DNA from: Sipunculus nudus
Taxonomy: Eukaryota > Annelida > Sipuncula > Golfingiida > Sipunculidae
Length of the DNA stretch: 64,000 nucleotides
NCBI GenBank assembly: GCA_026874595.1
Contig: CM049319.1
Coordinates: forward strand, 56,738,917-56,802,916
Direction of reading: 5' to 3'
Translations under genes and position numbers: made by a program
The notes under the pieces: model-generated
The model's input: only the letters and a program-made list of their open reading frames with translations
Told to the model about the DNA's origin: nothing
The model's database searches: none
Shown: positions 23,285-50,308 of the stretch, piece by piece
Layout: each line of letters begins with the position of its first letter
How positions within the stretch are numbered: position 1 is the stretch's first letter

Positions 23285-25449
23285 TTAGAGTAATTTTATA
23301 TTCAAAGTCTTATCTACTTTCAAGTGATATATTAAACTGCAAGATTACTGTTGATTTCTTATAAACTCTAAAAAAATCACATGATTTTAGGAATTATTAC
23401 AACACGGAATTTTGTCAAAACTGATTAGGCAATAATCAAGTCAATAAATGTGTTGATTTAGCCCTTTCAGTAAATTATGACTGCAATGCTGGTTTGAGCA
23501 TCTCTGACATCACATACCATACCAGTACTTACCATAAGTGATACAGACTGACTAAAAGCAAGGGATCAAATAAATTATTTAAATATCAATTATTCATACT
23601 AAAGGTTAAATCTCTGAGACACAGACTTATTTATGAAAATAAAGTGTGTCACAGGGTACCAGGTAATTTGACTAGGAGCTAATACAAAAATAGGGGGAAA
23701 ACATGCACAGTTTGCTTACATTCTGATATTTGGCTTCCAGAATAGTTACTATTGACCATTTTGATGCTCATATCACTAGACTGAAGTCATCTACATGACT
23801 TAAGTCACATTAAATTTTGCAACACACCCCCAATCTATACTGTGCACAAAATGTAAGAGTAAAGGACTAGTCAAAGCTGAGAATGAACTCACACCAATTC
23901 AGAACCATGTCATTGTAAATTACCGACTTTAAATGAATAGTTTACACACATACACATGTATGTGACACGTGTGTGCATGCATCTTCTGCTTATAAACAGC
24001 GGAACCTCCAATTACAGGCCCCTCTGTGCTAAGGGCACATCCTTTTTTAAGACAGTTATGGGCAGTCCCTTGAAGTTAGATCCTGAAATCTATAACCTCT
24101 CTACTGAGAAAACCTCTCTTTTGCAGGCAAAATGTCTGATCTCATAAGTGTCCGTAAGTTACACGTTCCACTGTGTAAAAATAGCATGATTAATCTTCAT
24201 TAATTGTTTCAGAAATGCTACTTCCATTTTCAAATCTATGTACACAATCATCTGGTAATCTGATAGATTATTTAGCTGTACAGATTTCTTTGTCACCTAG
24301 GTCATTTGGGAAATAAATCTCTGGTCTTCAGTATCAGCTTCGGACAGGGTGTCCTCAGGATGACCTCAGGGTAGGGACTGACATTACACAGGCTCTGATT
24401 TCAATGTTTTAACCCTATGATTTATATTGCGATTACTGAATTCAAAGCCACCATCACTAATATCAGCAAAAAGGACTGTTCATTACCAGTGCCTATTCTG
24501 TAAGATAATAACTATGTATTACAGGACAAATTCTCTGTATACTAATGAAGGCTGAGGCATCTGAGCTGACCCAGCCACACTGGCAGTCATGTGACAGATG
24601 GGTGAGAGACCTGATAATATCAGATAAAGGATGAAGGTCAAGTGCAGTCACTGCAGCAGTCAAGATGGACTGGGCAAGAACAGGTCATTAGTAACAGATA
24701 GGCTGAATGACCATCCCAGTTAATTACAGTCAAATGATAAATTATAATCTGATAAAATAATAACAAATCAACTTGTCCTCAGGACACCTCTGGCCCTGGT
24801 CAACAGTAATTCTCTGCATATGTAGAATTAAATATTAGATAATAATATTATTTCACATTACACTGCAACTGGTATCATCTTTGTAATTAATATTACTAAA
24901 CAATCTATTTCTTGGTATCATTTGGAGTAAAAAATACCATATTTTTTAGTCTTGCACATTAACTCATGTTAATTGTTATGTTTATCACAGTCATTTGATC
25001 ATTTTTTTATTTGATCATTTTTTAGTCCTTTTTATATGACATATATGCTCAATAATGTTTCAACCTACCTGTGATGTTTTTATAATATATTATTTATTTA
25101 TATTATATTTTACTATAATAGTATAACAAAATATATTTAAAGTAAAACAATACTTGTCATAATAACCTAGATATAATTATAAACTTTAGGATAACAGTAT
25201 GGATCGAGGACGTCCATTGGTATTATCAATTATGTCATGTAAACAACTTAATTAGTATCTGGTTATTTGTACTGAAAACTTAAATAAGCACTGAAGTCTC
25301 GCAGTAACAACTAACATATTTGACACCTGGCTTTTTTAAGTTCACAAACCGGATATATTCTGCATAAAGTGTAAGGATTGACTATTGTTTCCAAATCCCT
25401 TTAAAGCACATCAGCATGGTGTGCTTCCTAAAAAACGAAAACGTGCCAT
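23285..25449. other. gene-free stretch upstream of PRMT1
   Basis: AT-rich, no exon recognised. It contains a possible small MITE (23,997-24,173) and TA/AT-rich low-complexity sequence near 25,080-25,140. Confidence 0.5.
23997..24173. mobile_element. possible small pogo-like MITE
   Basis: The ends cagcggaacctcc and, reversed, cagtggaacgtgt form a short imperfect inverted repeat around 177 bp. TA lies two bases outside each end rather than directly adjacent, so target duplication is not clean. The inside reads like the cct-ctctactgaga words common in Tigger-type MITEs. Confidence 0.35.
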
Positions 25450-25650
25450 TCAAGTAACATCTGAAACTTTAGAAATACACCCTGTCTTGGTGGTGGTTTC
25501 CGGATTGCTACAGAACTTAGACTGAGAGAGCCAAGTTTTTAACGTGATCTTGGCTGGCACGGTGGTTGTCAAAGGGTTCCAGTGCTGAGTAGAAAAGGTT
25601 GTACGCGTTACTCCCGAGCTACTGTCCAAACTATTCCCCTTTTTCTCCAT
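25450..25650 (-). CDS. candidate small ORF divergent from PRMT1
   Basis: A 66-codon frame opens at 25,650 and runs away from PRMT1; its ATG is 247 bp from the PRMT1 ATG. The peptide begins MEKKGNSLDSSSGVTRTTF, is rich in Thr and Ser, and has no membrane segment or known domain. Base composition is richer in GC and CpG than the intergenic DNA further left, which suits a shared divergent promoter. It might be the first exon of a longer - strand gene or simply open promoter DNA. I do not recognise it. Confidence 0.3.
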   Translation of the reverse strand: MEKKGNSLDSSSGVTRTTFSTQHWNPLTTTVPAKITLKTWLSQSKFCSNPETTTKTGCISKVSDVT

Positions 25651-25896
25651 TCATAATTCGTAAATCAGTGTTTCTAACTTACCCACAGAACAGCGTTTCA
25701 ACTCTGCTTGTTAGTTATCCAACAGTTGGGCTGTGCTAAATCTGTGCAATCAGTTTGTGCTAGTTACAGACTCACTGACATAGGCGGAGCCACTCCTGGA
25801 TTTGATGCCACAAGGGTGCGCTGTACGTAATCCGTTTTTGTGCGAGCCCCTTTTCAGTGACGTAGTTCACATCCACATGGTGCGTGCAGTACGAAA
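25651..25896 (+). promoter_or_regulatory. PRMT1 promoter and 5' UTR region
   Basis: A locally CpG-richer segment with ggcggagcc near 25,782 (GC-box-like) and agtgacgtag near 25,856 (half CRE-like). No TATA box is seen. Two upstream ATGs, at 25,805 and 25,877, share one frame that runs out of phase across the PRMT1 start to 25,996; if transcripts start that far upstream they would carry an overlapping uORF. The transcription start is not determined. Confidence 0.45.
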
Positions 25897-40033
<14,137 letters not shown>

Positions 40034-40590
40034 CTTGGAACAGCAAACATCTGCTGAGAAACCTCTAGATTCAGCCCAGTGACCATAACACTATATGCTG
40101 AATCAGCAGACTGTGGTGTACATGCATTTATTTAGTCTATTTAAAGATCAACGGAAGAATTTTGCTCCGTCACCTGTGCAAGGTATAGTTAGTCATGTTC
40201 ATAATTGTGTGAACGCTGGACGGACATGCATACCACAGGAACATCTAAAGGCAGAGGCTGCCTATGGAGCAGAGGAGAGGATTTTATGAAAGTACTTGTC
40301 TGTGTATAATGATTATTATTCTGTAGCCACCGAACTAAATATGTAAATGAAGCTCATGAATATTAATGAGGACTCGCACTGTCGGTGCTTAAAGAATCAA
40401 CTTGAGTATTGTCATGTACTGCCAATGTTTAGTCTGAAGATCTTGATTATTCCACAGTTTTATGTCATTGCTGAACTTGTATTATTAAATTTTTCCCCCT
40501 GTCCCATGATGGCATCATTTTATATGACAGGCTTCTGATGTGATTTAGTAAAACAGCATTCATGTAATAAAGTCTTAGCTTACAGGAATT
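40034..40590 (+). other. PRMT1: PRMT1 3' UTR
   Basis: Follows the stop codon and runs to just past the AATAAA at 40,566. No further open frame of interest. The poly(A) site itself is inferred. Confidence 0.6.
40566..40571 (+). terminator. PRMT1 polyadenylation signal AATAAA
   Basis: Canonical hexamer 533 nt after the stop codon, the first AATAAA on the + strand in the 3' flank that I noticed. Confidence 0.65.
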
Positions 40591-43089
40591 TTCATTTTTC
40601 TGAAGCTGTTATTTATACCGCATTTCAAGGTATACATTTTACTGTCACACTGCAAGGTTTCAGAACAATAACAGGGACAAGCGCGAAACACAGTCAACAA
40701 TATATGAACAGTTCTGAATCTCTTACACAATTATATTCAAAAGTTTCGTTTTAGGGAAGGGATTTACCACTGGGGATAAAGCTGCTAATTAGTTCAGTAT
40801 GTTGATTCCAATTTTAATTTAAACTGGTTCAGTTTTGTTGGTTTTCATAAAATGGCGTGAACTAACACCATTGGTAACCTATATAGATGAATGATGAGTC
40901 AGTTTTTGTACATCCAATTGACAGATTTCATTTAAAACTGAAATCTTCTTGATAGTTTCCTTTAGTAAACCTTGAATGATTTGCAGTCAACTCAATAATA
41001 ATTTATTATTTGTGATCTTTAATTAACTGATATCATTTTAAAGTATCTGACAGCGGAATGTCAGCAAGACGTCTTAGACCGTGACAAATATAGTAAGTGC
41101 CATGCATCTCTTTGACGTGAAACAGTATTAAGTCAAATATCTTTTTATATATTTAAAAATTTCCTAGGTTCTGTACAGATAGTACATCCTTTTTTTACTA
41201 GAAATGTATAGGTGTTAACAGTTTCATTATAGGAAAAATTATATTGTTTTATACAAACTTAAAGCACCTCACAGTTGAAAGACTTATTAGCAGACACACA
41301 GATTTAATATATTTGTAAAAGATACACCAATCTGAACATCTCTTCTGTGTATTTGTTGATTCAGACCATGACAGGGTTTTATATTGAATGACAAAGGAAA
41401 TCAAATTTTTAATAAACTTGAAAAAATCCAATACTGTTGTTCATCTTCAGTTTCGGGGCAAATGTTGAATGTGGATAAAAAATGGAGAAAGCATGAGATT
41501 TTATTGAGAGTTCCTGTACTCTTCCCGCACCAGTTATATATACACTGCACTTTGTCCTAAATCTCCATTTTACCCGCTGCTTTGTATCACCACCAGGGTC
41601 AGTGATTTAATCAGACCAATGAGGGCATCCAGTGCAAAGTCTTAAACTTTGTATACCAACTCTCCATGATTTTTGGCCCTGTGCCAGCTCGGATGTTTAG
41701 ACACCCCAAAAATAATGCTTAACAAAGCAGCAGTAAAGATTGGAAAGACGGAATTACGGCAATGTACAACCACTGCATCAGCAGTATAATGATATAAAGG
41801 CCATTACCTGAGGTATGCTGTGGAATATATGAAGCCTGTTTGTGTCTGAAAATTGTAGGTAAAGTTCAATGATTTAGGAAGGTGAGGTACCCCCCCCCCC
41901 CCCCCACACACACACACACGCACACCTAGATAAGGACTTCAGCTGTAGCCCACATGAAAATCAAACCGAGAACTGTCTCAGAAACTTATACAGAAATAAC
42001 ATAGTCCAAGCATGAACAGAAGTCAGATACCTCAATAATGCTATGTTAAACTCTATCTCTATGAAGAAGCATGATTGTTATGTCATTTTTGGTAACAATT
42101 GAAAATGCTGCCCTCTAGTGTGAAAGCAGTAAAACAGCAAGGGTGATTAACAGGGACTTGCTGTGTCTTGTGTATCTGAAAATGTTTTTTGAAAAAGCAA
42201 AAGTATAAAAATCTTTCAGTTTCTACCGGCAAATACTTGTGCTACGCACGGTTTGGGGAGAACAACAATCCAGACGGTTGTATCAGAAATCGCCCTGAAA
42301 TCCAGAGATACAAAAAATCACACAAATCATGAAACACTATTAATATATAAATCCATTACATATATGGTGTTATGGTGCATAAACATCATATTAAAGCCTA
42401 GAGATTGGACGGAGAATTTTTCAGAGAAGTTTATATGATAAATTAAATAATTTTTATATGAAAATATATGTACTATGTTGAACATCGCTATTTAAAGTTG
42501 CCCTCTGATTTTTCTTGCGACAAGATGGCACCGTGTAAAAAAAGCTGGTGACACATCGCAATGTTTTCATTCGATCATTGCATCTGTTCATCACATCCAT
42601 ATAAAAATATTGGACACTATATATTCAATTACACAAGACATATACCTCTTGCAACAATTATCAGCTGCGATCAAAGCATGCATGCGTTTATCACAGACCT
42701 CGAGTCTTGCTCGATTTTTGATTATGAAATCGGGGAAGCCCTTGCTTCCATTACCAAAATATGAATATTAAAGTTCATTGATTGGGAATAACTGTAGGGA
42801 AGCATTATCATGTCTATAACACTTAACATGCATCTTACTGTGTATCACTGAAAAATTGCAACAATTAATTTGATGCAATAAAATGTGTCATTTAAAGTGG
42901 AAGCAAAAAAAAAGTTAGGGCGCCAGGACAACTATTTTTGTGAGGGGGATGGGATCCTATCCCATATTAATTTAATTAAAACATAATTATTTGTTATATT
43001 TTACTGAAATATCATTTAGGTTTACAGGCATAAATCTTGATCTGAAAGGACAAAACAACCTATTGTCACCTGTTTCATGCTTGTTTGTG
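40591..43089. other. gene-free intergenic stretch
   Basis: AT-rich. Holds a C16 tract joined to a (CA)n run at 41,890-41,926 and a modestly CpG-richer patch at about 42,220-42,740 with a 61-codon frame of no known family. No exon is supported. Confidence 0.5.
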
Positions 43090-43837
43090 TCATGTGTTGC
43101 CTCATGATTGCCGTGTTTTGATCACACATGAAAGACGGGTACGAAAATCAAATGAAGACCCTTGAACTGATCTTTCTAAAACCAAATATATTAACTGGAT
43201 CACATGAATTGATGCCTGACAAAGACTGATTGTGCCACCTGCAATCCTTTTTGCGCAGTATGTATCATATTGTCTAAATGATAACATTCCACATCTGAGA
43301 ATTGCCTTAGTGTATTGGTCTGAAATTTGGCAGATCAATCTTTTTTTCAAGAGTTTTCTCATAGACCAGGCAGGTGGTGCCACCTACCCCCTTTTTTAAT
43401 TTATACATTGATGCTCTTATTTCAGGTGTGGTTTGCCGTATTGACCTGAAATTATGCATGTCCAACCGTGCTTGCTTTGGGTGTGGTTCTGTGTATTGGT
43501 CTAAAATTTGACAAGTGGCACCAACTACCTACCTATTTGTAGAACTCAGACACCTGGATCCATCCCTACAAAAGATAGGTGGTGCCGTCTTCAATTTTTT
43601 TTTGGCATAGTATCAATCTATCTGTTTGCCTAGGGTAACAATTAACTCATATCTCTGGAGTAAATAGATGTATCAGCCTAAAATTTTGCATGTTTATATA
43701 TCTTAGATAGCTTTGTTGTAGACCAGACGGATGGTGCCACCTGCCATTCAATTTTTAGCTCAGCTCTATAGGGATCACTCTTTATCCTCTGTCTATCTGT
43801 CTGTCCATCTGTCCATCAGTCTGTTTTTGGTCTATTT
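43090..43837. repeat. degenerate repeat block leading into the family d array
   Basis: Three or four diverged units carry a gaccagg-aggtggtgccacct type core and tgaaatttggca words. The block ends with a first, shortened family d start (tttttagctcagctctatag) at about 43,752. Confidence 0.6.
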
Positions 43838-46071
43838 TTAGCTCAGCTGACTGTAAGTCATCTGAGCTATAGCGATCACTCTTTGTCCGTCGGCCGTCCG
43901 GCCATCCAGCCGTCTGTCTGTTAACAAGGCACAAATCGTAACCACTGGACCTGGAATCTTCTTACTTCACATCTAGAGAGGTCCATGAAAAATCTCCTTG
44001 GAAACCTGGAATAAGGTCTCTGTTACGCATATCCTTCAAGCTATGGGGCCCCGAAGTACCCCCCAGAATAGTGAAAAATTTCATACAAAAACTTCAATAT
44101 CTCATTAACTACATCACTGATGGTCATGATTTTTGGCATACATATTGATCATGAGATGTTCCATCAGATCCTGCAGACTGGTGGCGCCACCTGTATTTTT
44201 TTATTTTTTTACGATTTTTTTGCTCTATTTTTGAGACCTTTAAAAATGTGGACATCTGTTAACAGGGCACATATCGTAAACACTGGACCTAGAATCTTCA
44301 TTCTTGAAATTCTGAGAGGCCTATGAAAAGTCTCCATGGAGACCAGAAATTAGGTCTCTGTTACCCATATACTTCAAGCTATGGGGCCCCGAAGTACCCC
44401 CCAGAATAGTGAAAAATTTCATACAAAAACTTCAAAATCTCATAAACTACATCACTGATGGTCATGATTTTTGGCATACATATTGATCATGAGATGTTTC
44501 ATCAGTTTCTGCAGACTGGTGGCGCCACCTGTATTTTTTGATTTTTTACAAATTGTTTTCTCTATTTTTTAGACCTTTAAAAATGTGAACATCTGTTAAC
44601 AGATCACAAATGGTAAAGACTGGACCTAGAATCTTCATTCTTGACATTCTGAGAGACCTATGAAAAGTCTCCATGGAAACCAGAAATTAGGTCTCTGTTA
44701 CCCATATTCTTCGAGCTATGGGGCCCCAAAGTACCCAGAATAGTCAAAAATTTCATACAAAACTTCAATATCTAATTAACTACATCACTGATGGTCATGA
44801 TTTTTGGCATACATATTGATTATGAGATGTTTCATCAGTTTCTGCAGATTGGTGGCGCCACCTGTATTTTTCAAATTTTTACTATTTTTTTCTCTATTTT
44901 TGAGACCTTTAAGGATGTAGTTATCTGTCAACAGGGTTCAAATTGGACCTAGAATCTTCATTCTGGACACACAGGGAGACCTATGAAAAGTCTCCATGGA
45001 AACCTGAAATTAGGTCTCTGTTACCCATATCCTTTGAGCTATGGCACTCAGAAGTACAGCTCAGAATAATAGAAATTTTGATACAAGAGCTGAAGTATAT
45101 GAACAACTAATGCAGAGATCACCATAATTGTTTGTATGGATATTGATCATGCATGGAGTGTTTCATCAGTTTCTGCAGCCTGGTGGCACCACATATATTT
45201 GTTCGGGCTTTTTTTTTTAAGTTTTTTCTCTTTTTTTGATACCTTTAAAGATATGAACATCTGTTAACATGGCACAAATCATAACTGGACCTAGAATCTT
45301 CATTCTTTACACACAGGGAGACCCATGAAAAATCTCCAAGTAAACCTGAAATTAGGTCTCTGTTACCCATATCCATTAATCTGTATGGCTCCAAAATACC
45401 CCCCAGAATAATGAAAAATTTGATACAAAAACTCCAGTATCTCAATAACTACAATACTGATGCTCATGATTTTTGGCATACATATTGATCATGACATGTT
45501 CCATCAGTTTTAGCAGACTTGGTGTGCCACCTCTATTTTTTTCAAATTTTTATAAATTATTTTCTCTATTTTTGAGATCTTTAAAGATGTGGTTATCTGT
45601 CAACAGGGTACAAATTCTAACAACTGGACCTAGAATCTTCATTCTTGTCATGCAAGGAGGCCCATGAAAAGTGTCAATTTGTGTCAATGCCATGAAATTA
45701 GGTCTCTGTTACCCATATCCTTTAAGCTATAGGACTCCGAAGTATTTCTCAGAATAATGGAAAAATTTGATACAAAAGCTAAAGTATCTGAACAACTAAT
45801 CCAGAGACCACCATGCTTCTTTGCATGGATATTGACCATTAAATGTTTTTATTAGTTTTTGCAGACTGATGGAGCCACCTGTATTTTTTTAAAGTTTACG
45901 AATTTTTTCTCTATTTTTTGAGATATATTAATACAGACACAATCTCAGCCTGTTGGTTAATCTGTTTGATGCTTCAGTTGAATGGTTATATACTACCATT
46001 CAGATGATAAAATTTCCTTTTGCAAATCTCTTCCCAGTCAGCTGAGCGTCATGACCCATGGGTCACTTGTT
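43838..46071 (+). mobile_element. Helentron-like element (family d) with about seven 335-bp internal repeats
   Basis: Starts ttagctcagctgactgtaag, then tcatctgagc and a gtccgtcggccgtccgg tract, and ends gtcagctgagcgtcatgacc, then catgggtcacttgtt; the end contains the perfect palindrome gacccatgggtc. The interior is a tandem array with period about 330-345 bp. Each unit carries ggacctagaatcttcattct, gaaattaggtctctgttacc, gtcatgatttttggcataca and gactggtggcgccacctgta. No protein is encoded. Confidence 0.75.
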
Positions 46072-46800
46072 TAGACCTTTAAAGATGTGATGTTTACAGG
46101 GCACAAATTTTAACTATTGGACCTAGAATTCCATAATTCACATCAAGGGTGCTCCCTGAAAGATCTTTGAAACCTTAAATTAGGCCTCTGTTACCGGGCG
46201 GTATATCCTCCAAGCTATGGGGCTCAGAAGTACCCCAAAAAATAATAAAAAATTTGGTACAAAAGCTCCAGTATCTGAACAACTAATGCATTGATTAGCA
46301 TGATACTTTGCATGCATAATGATCATGGAGAGTTTCAAGTCCTGCAGATTTGTGGTGCCACCTGAATTTTTTGTTATTTTTACAGATTTTCTGTTATTTA
46401 GACCTTCAAAGATGTGGTTGTCCCTTAACAAAGAACAAATAATAACTATTGGACCTAGATTCTTTTAACTCAAAATCCCAGGAGGTCCATGAAAAATATA
46501 ATTGGAACCTGATATTAAGTCTTTGTAACCCATATCCTCCAAGCTATCGGGCCCTAAGTAACCCCCAGAAAATTAAAAATTTTAAAAAAGTTCATAGGCA
46601 AGTTTACATTGGAAACCAGGATTTGTCATGGTGACCTATATTTTGCAAATTATGGGCCAAAAACACCCACTGAGTCATATAGCACAAATTGTATCCATTT
46701 GGTCTGGAATCTTCTAACATGATTCAGGGAGGTCCATAAAAATCTCCTTGGAAACATGAAACAAGGGACCTATGTGCAACTGTGCTCAGCTGAAGTTGAC
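46072..46800 (+). repeat. further family d units beyond the element end
   Basis: Two more diverged units (gacctttaaagatgtg, then the ggacctagaatt/aagctatggggctc words) continue after the terminal motif at 46,071. This suggests one element inserted next to or inside another. Confidence 0.6.
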
Positions 46801-47999
46801 CTTGAAGGTAAAATCTAAAATAATATCAAATGGAGATCAAGTGTAAGAGGAAGAGGTAATAAAGGCCATGGTTGGTTTATATGATTGGTTTGTATTGATT
46901 AGCAAGAAATTGTTGCAAATAATATTTTGTGACCTGACCATGTGTTTCCTAATGTTGAAACTGAAGCATGTGAGCAGTTTGTGAACAAATGATCTGTACT
47001 ATTACCATGATTAACTGTTGACATTTCAGTAGTTTACAAATTTGTTTAATTGAATCTATTTTTTTGTATAATATATATTATTAATTATATACGTATTTTT
47101 TATGAAATGTATACAGATGAAATATAACTAATAAACAACATAAAACAGGGCAAACAAAGCCTGATCTCAAATTCTGCTGTGGCAGGAAAATAATGAACCA
47201 ATGTTTGTATTAAATCCTAATTTTTTTATCACATCAATTTTTTTTTTTAATTAAGTTTATATTTCTATACATTTCCAATAAAACAGATACATCTGAATAT
47301 AAAAGTTGATTCATAATTCTCAACTGCATCATCATAAATCTCAATCTTGTCATATAACACCATACCATGCATACAAATGTTTATTTATTTTTTACCACAA
47401 AAATATATCTTTTAAATCTGCAAAACAATAAATATCTAAAAATACTTGATTTAGATTTCACAATTTTCAATTGTGTCTTTATTTATCCATAATGTGCTTC
47501 ATATTTTATAAATTTAAGCATACTGATGGGTTCAATTATATCTGTTAAAATCATTTAAAAGAAAATTAATTTCTTTAAAAATGCTACATTAACACAACAT
47601 GGCATCTTCTGGATTACACTTGAATTACTTTTTTAAGGAAAGTTTTTGTATATTGGAGTGGAAACAGCGTTACAATTAAGGAAATACAGTGAAAACAATA
47701 ACAATTACTGCATTACACTTAGTGGGTTAGGTTTGCGGGGGGGGGGGGGGGGGGGGGGGGATTGGGGTGGTGATATTAGAATAACTGTACACCTGTCACA
47801 GCAGGGGGTCTCCCCCAGTGACTGTAACAAATCAGAAACCTTGGCAACCAGTGACCTGGAGTTGGACCCTGCATCTGTAATCTGTTATCAAAGCAAATAA
47901 CTACAGTAAAGCCTTAAGAAAAAAAAATCAATAACTAGCTTAATTTTCAAGCTTTTATTTTCAAATTTCAGATTTAAACAAATTAAATATTTATGTTTA
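46801..47999. other. gene-free AT-rich stretch with a G24 tract
   Basis: Very AT-rich from 47,030 to 47,640. An uninterrupted G24 run lies at 47,737-47,760. The 84-codon frame across it is an artefact of the glycine-coding run. Confidence 0.6.
47737..47760. repeat. G24 homopolymer
   Basis: Twenty-four consecutive G, the longest homopolymer in the window. Length is uncertain in any assembly. Confidence 0.9.
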
Positions 48000-48635
48000 C
48001 ATGCTGTGAAAATTAAATCAATGGTACATACAGGAGAAAAACGTGCCATGGTCAAAGTTGGGCTAAATTTAAGGTACTGATTTTATTTTTATGCTAATAA
48101 CTTAAAAAATTTACAAAATTCAGATCTAATTTTGGGTAAACAATTAAATCTTAATTAAACATAGTTATATACTTGGGAAAATAGACTCTAGTTTCAAAAT
48201 TATTCATGTTAAGTGAGTAAATATTTTTCCTGATTTTTTACAAAGTCTATTATGTTCAGGCCCATAACTTAAAGAATTTATACTTAACAGACTTAATTTC
48301 TGGCATGTACATAGGAACTATATAGAAGAATATTTATGGTAAATATGAGGAAAAACAGATGAGTGGTTTTGATATTAGGCAGTCCTGAAGAGTGAAAATA
48401 GGTTTTTAATAAAAATTTGAGGTTTTTCCTTAATTTCTCAAAGGAATGAAGTCGCAAAGACCCAGTTTTCGGCTTGGTAGGAGATCTTGGGGACATCTTA
48501 CATTATGCTGAATTTTGGATTCCTAAGTCTTACGGTTTCAAAACGTGCCACATCTACGGACGGACGGACAGACGGACGGACGACGGACAATGGACCACGA
48601 CTATAGCTCAGATGACTTATAGTCAGCTGAGCTAA
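48000..48635 (-). mobile_element. Helentron-like element, 5' part (family d head, different body)
   Basis: Read on the - strand it begins ttagctcagctgactataag then tcatctgagc, followed by a (TCCG)n tract (positions 48,557-48,590 as ACGG on +). Its body is unlike the 335-bp units and carries gatgtccccaagatctccta, a ttttcac word and tgaccatggcacgttttt. It is very similar to 61,237-61,885, so both are recent copies of one subfamily. The matching 67-72 codon - strand frames in the two copies reflect DNA identity, not a gene. Confidence 0.7.
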
Positions 48636-48639
48636 AAAT

Positions 48640-48867
48640 GCACTGTGACCTATTTCCTACAAGCAGTGTAAAAGAACAAGATTTTTACATTCTTATTGTC
48701 AGATGAGCAAAAATGGTAACAGCTGGATGTAGAATAAGGTCACTGTAATCTATAACTAGGGCTACTGGCAAAATGCATGAGTTTGAGCTCTCAGATAGTC
48801 ATTTTACCCATTGTTCAAGGCTCCTTGAATTCAGCTGTGGGTCATGGCCCATGGGCCACTTGTTTAA
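48640..48867 (+). mobile_element. 3' end fragment of a family d element
   Basis: Contains aataaggtcactgtaatcta and ends with ttcagctgtgggtcatggcc then catgggccacttgtt, the family d right terminus, in + orientation. The - strand copy at 48,000-48,635 may have inserted into this element and separated its two parts. Confidence 0.55.
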
Positions 48868-49278
48868 TAATCATCCCTCTGTAATGTTAACATCCAGCAA
48901 AATTGAGTTCCAGTATGGTATTAAAATTCCATTTCCATTGGACAAGTTTCAGTGAAATCCAAGAGAACTTTATTCAGACATCTCACACATATACATTCAA
49001 CAGACAGTAATGTGGGGCCTTTCTCTTCCTAAAATTAATTTGCTTATAACAACAATAATAACAATAATAAAAGTTCCATTTTTATTATATGTACAATAAT
49101 GATTGTTGTAAAAAAATATTGAGTATTTATAACAATAAACTTTCAATTTATATCTTTAAACTTAATTATATGACATTTATATTGCCACATATTGCTAAAA
49201 GACAAATTATGTTATATATGACAAGTGTCACATTTGAAATTTTACAATTTTACATGTTAAAAGTTACACTGGAATGAG

Positions 49279-49315
<37 letters not shown>

Positions 49316-49977
49316 TGTTGTATGTCTTTCCATACTGAAACAGTTCAGATCTAAACTTCGCAAGTGTAAAGTGTGAAAAACAGACACACAAGACCTAAAA
49401 AACAATTACTATATATATCTCTAATATAAAAGCTATATATATATATATATATGGGTAGAAGTGACTAAATATGATTATTAAATTTGTCAGGTTAAGACAA
49501 ATATGTACTGAGATGTAACACATAGTCCACAGCTGAGAGCCACCCTGATGATAGGACCATCCTATCAACAATTCTACTTTCAGGAGTCCTGGCCAAACAT
49601 ACCCGTTGATGATTTTGTTTAAATATCTAAAATGACCATTACATTTACGTTGCCCTGGGTGGTAAACCAGTAGTGATGGAGATTTTGTTGTATTTTGTTG
49701 ACTTTTGTGTTTATTACTAGGTGTGTGTACAATTGGCCTGGGGTAATGATAAATATATTTTTACATAGATACATTCAGTCATTCACTATTATACACCTTC
49801 CTTGGTGTCCATGGTAATAAATGGTTGTCATGTATGTGAGCTTTTGCTAACAAGTATATTTGATATTCTGTGTCAGAATGTATTCCTTGATTCTTTATTT
49901 ATATTCCTACTTCCTTTGTGATTATGAGGTCCCATTGTCAAAAGGCAAGGTAAAAGGTAGAATTAAGATTGATATAA
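48868..49977. other. gene-free AT-rich stretch with TA microsatellites
   Basis: TA runs lie at about 49,281-49,313 and 49,433-49,452. No exon is supported. It may include distal 3' UTR of the tetraspanin gene. Confidence 0.5.
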
Positions 49978-50308
49978 GGCCAAAAAATTAAAGGTATGGT
50001 TCTCAGGCACTGCCTGGGTAAACTTTAATCCCCCCACATCAAAAATTTTTATTTTTCAATAGGAACCTAACCAATTTTGAGCTCCAGCTGACCTGACATT
50101 GCTTTCAAGTAGATAATATAATACAATTTTGATAAAATTTCCTTTCTTTTGCTTTTACCAATTTAGCGAAAAAGTTCTGTTATTATCATGCTTTTCCCTA
50201 GTCATATGACATTTTTATAAAATTTAAAAAACAAAAAAGGTTATAAAAATTGCCCACCCACATTGATTTCCTAAGAAAATGCCTTAGAACCATACCTAAT
50301 TCTTTTCC
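49978..50308. mobile_element. PIF/Harbinger-like MITE, copy 2
   Basis: A 331-bp relative of the element at 22,948, flanked by TAA on both sides. The left end is ggccaaaaaattaaaggtat then ggttctcaggcac; the right end (aaatgccttagaaccatacc) has diverged. The internal sequence still aligns with copy 1 (tttgataaaatttcc and ttgcttttacc words). Confidence 0.75.

Noticed and set aside
47646-47900. 84-codon + strand frame with a glycine run
   Set aside because: The run is the G24 homopolymer; flanking residues show no coding pattern.
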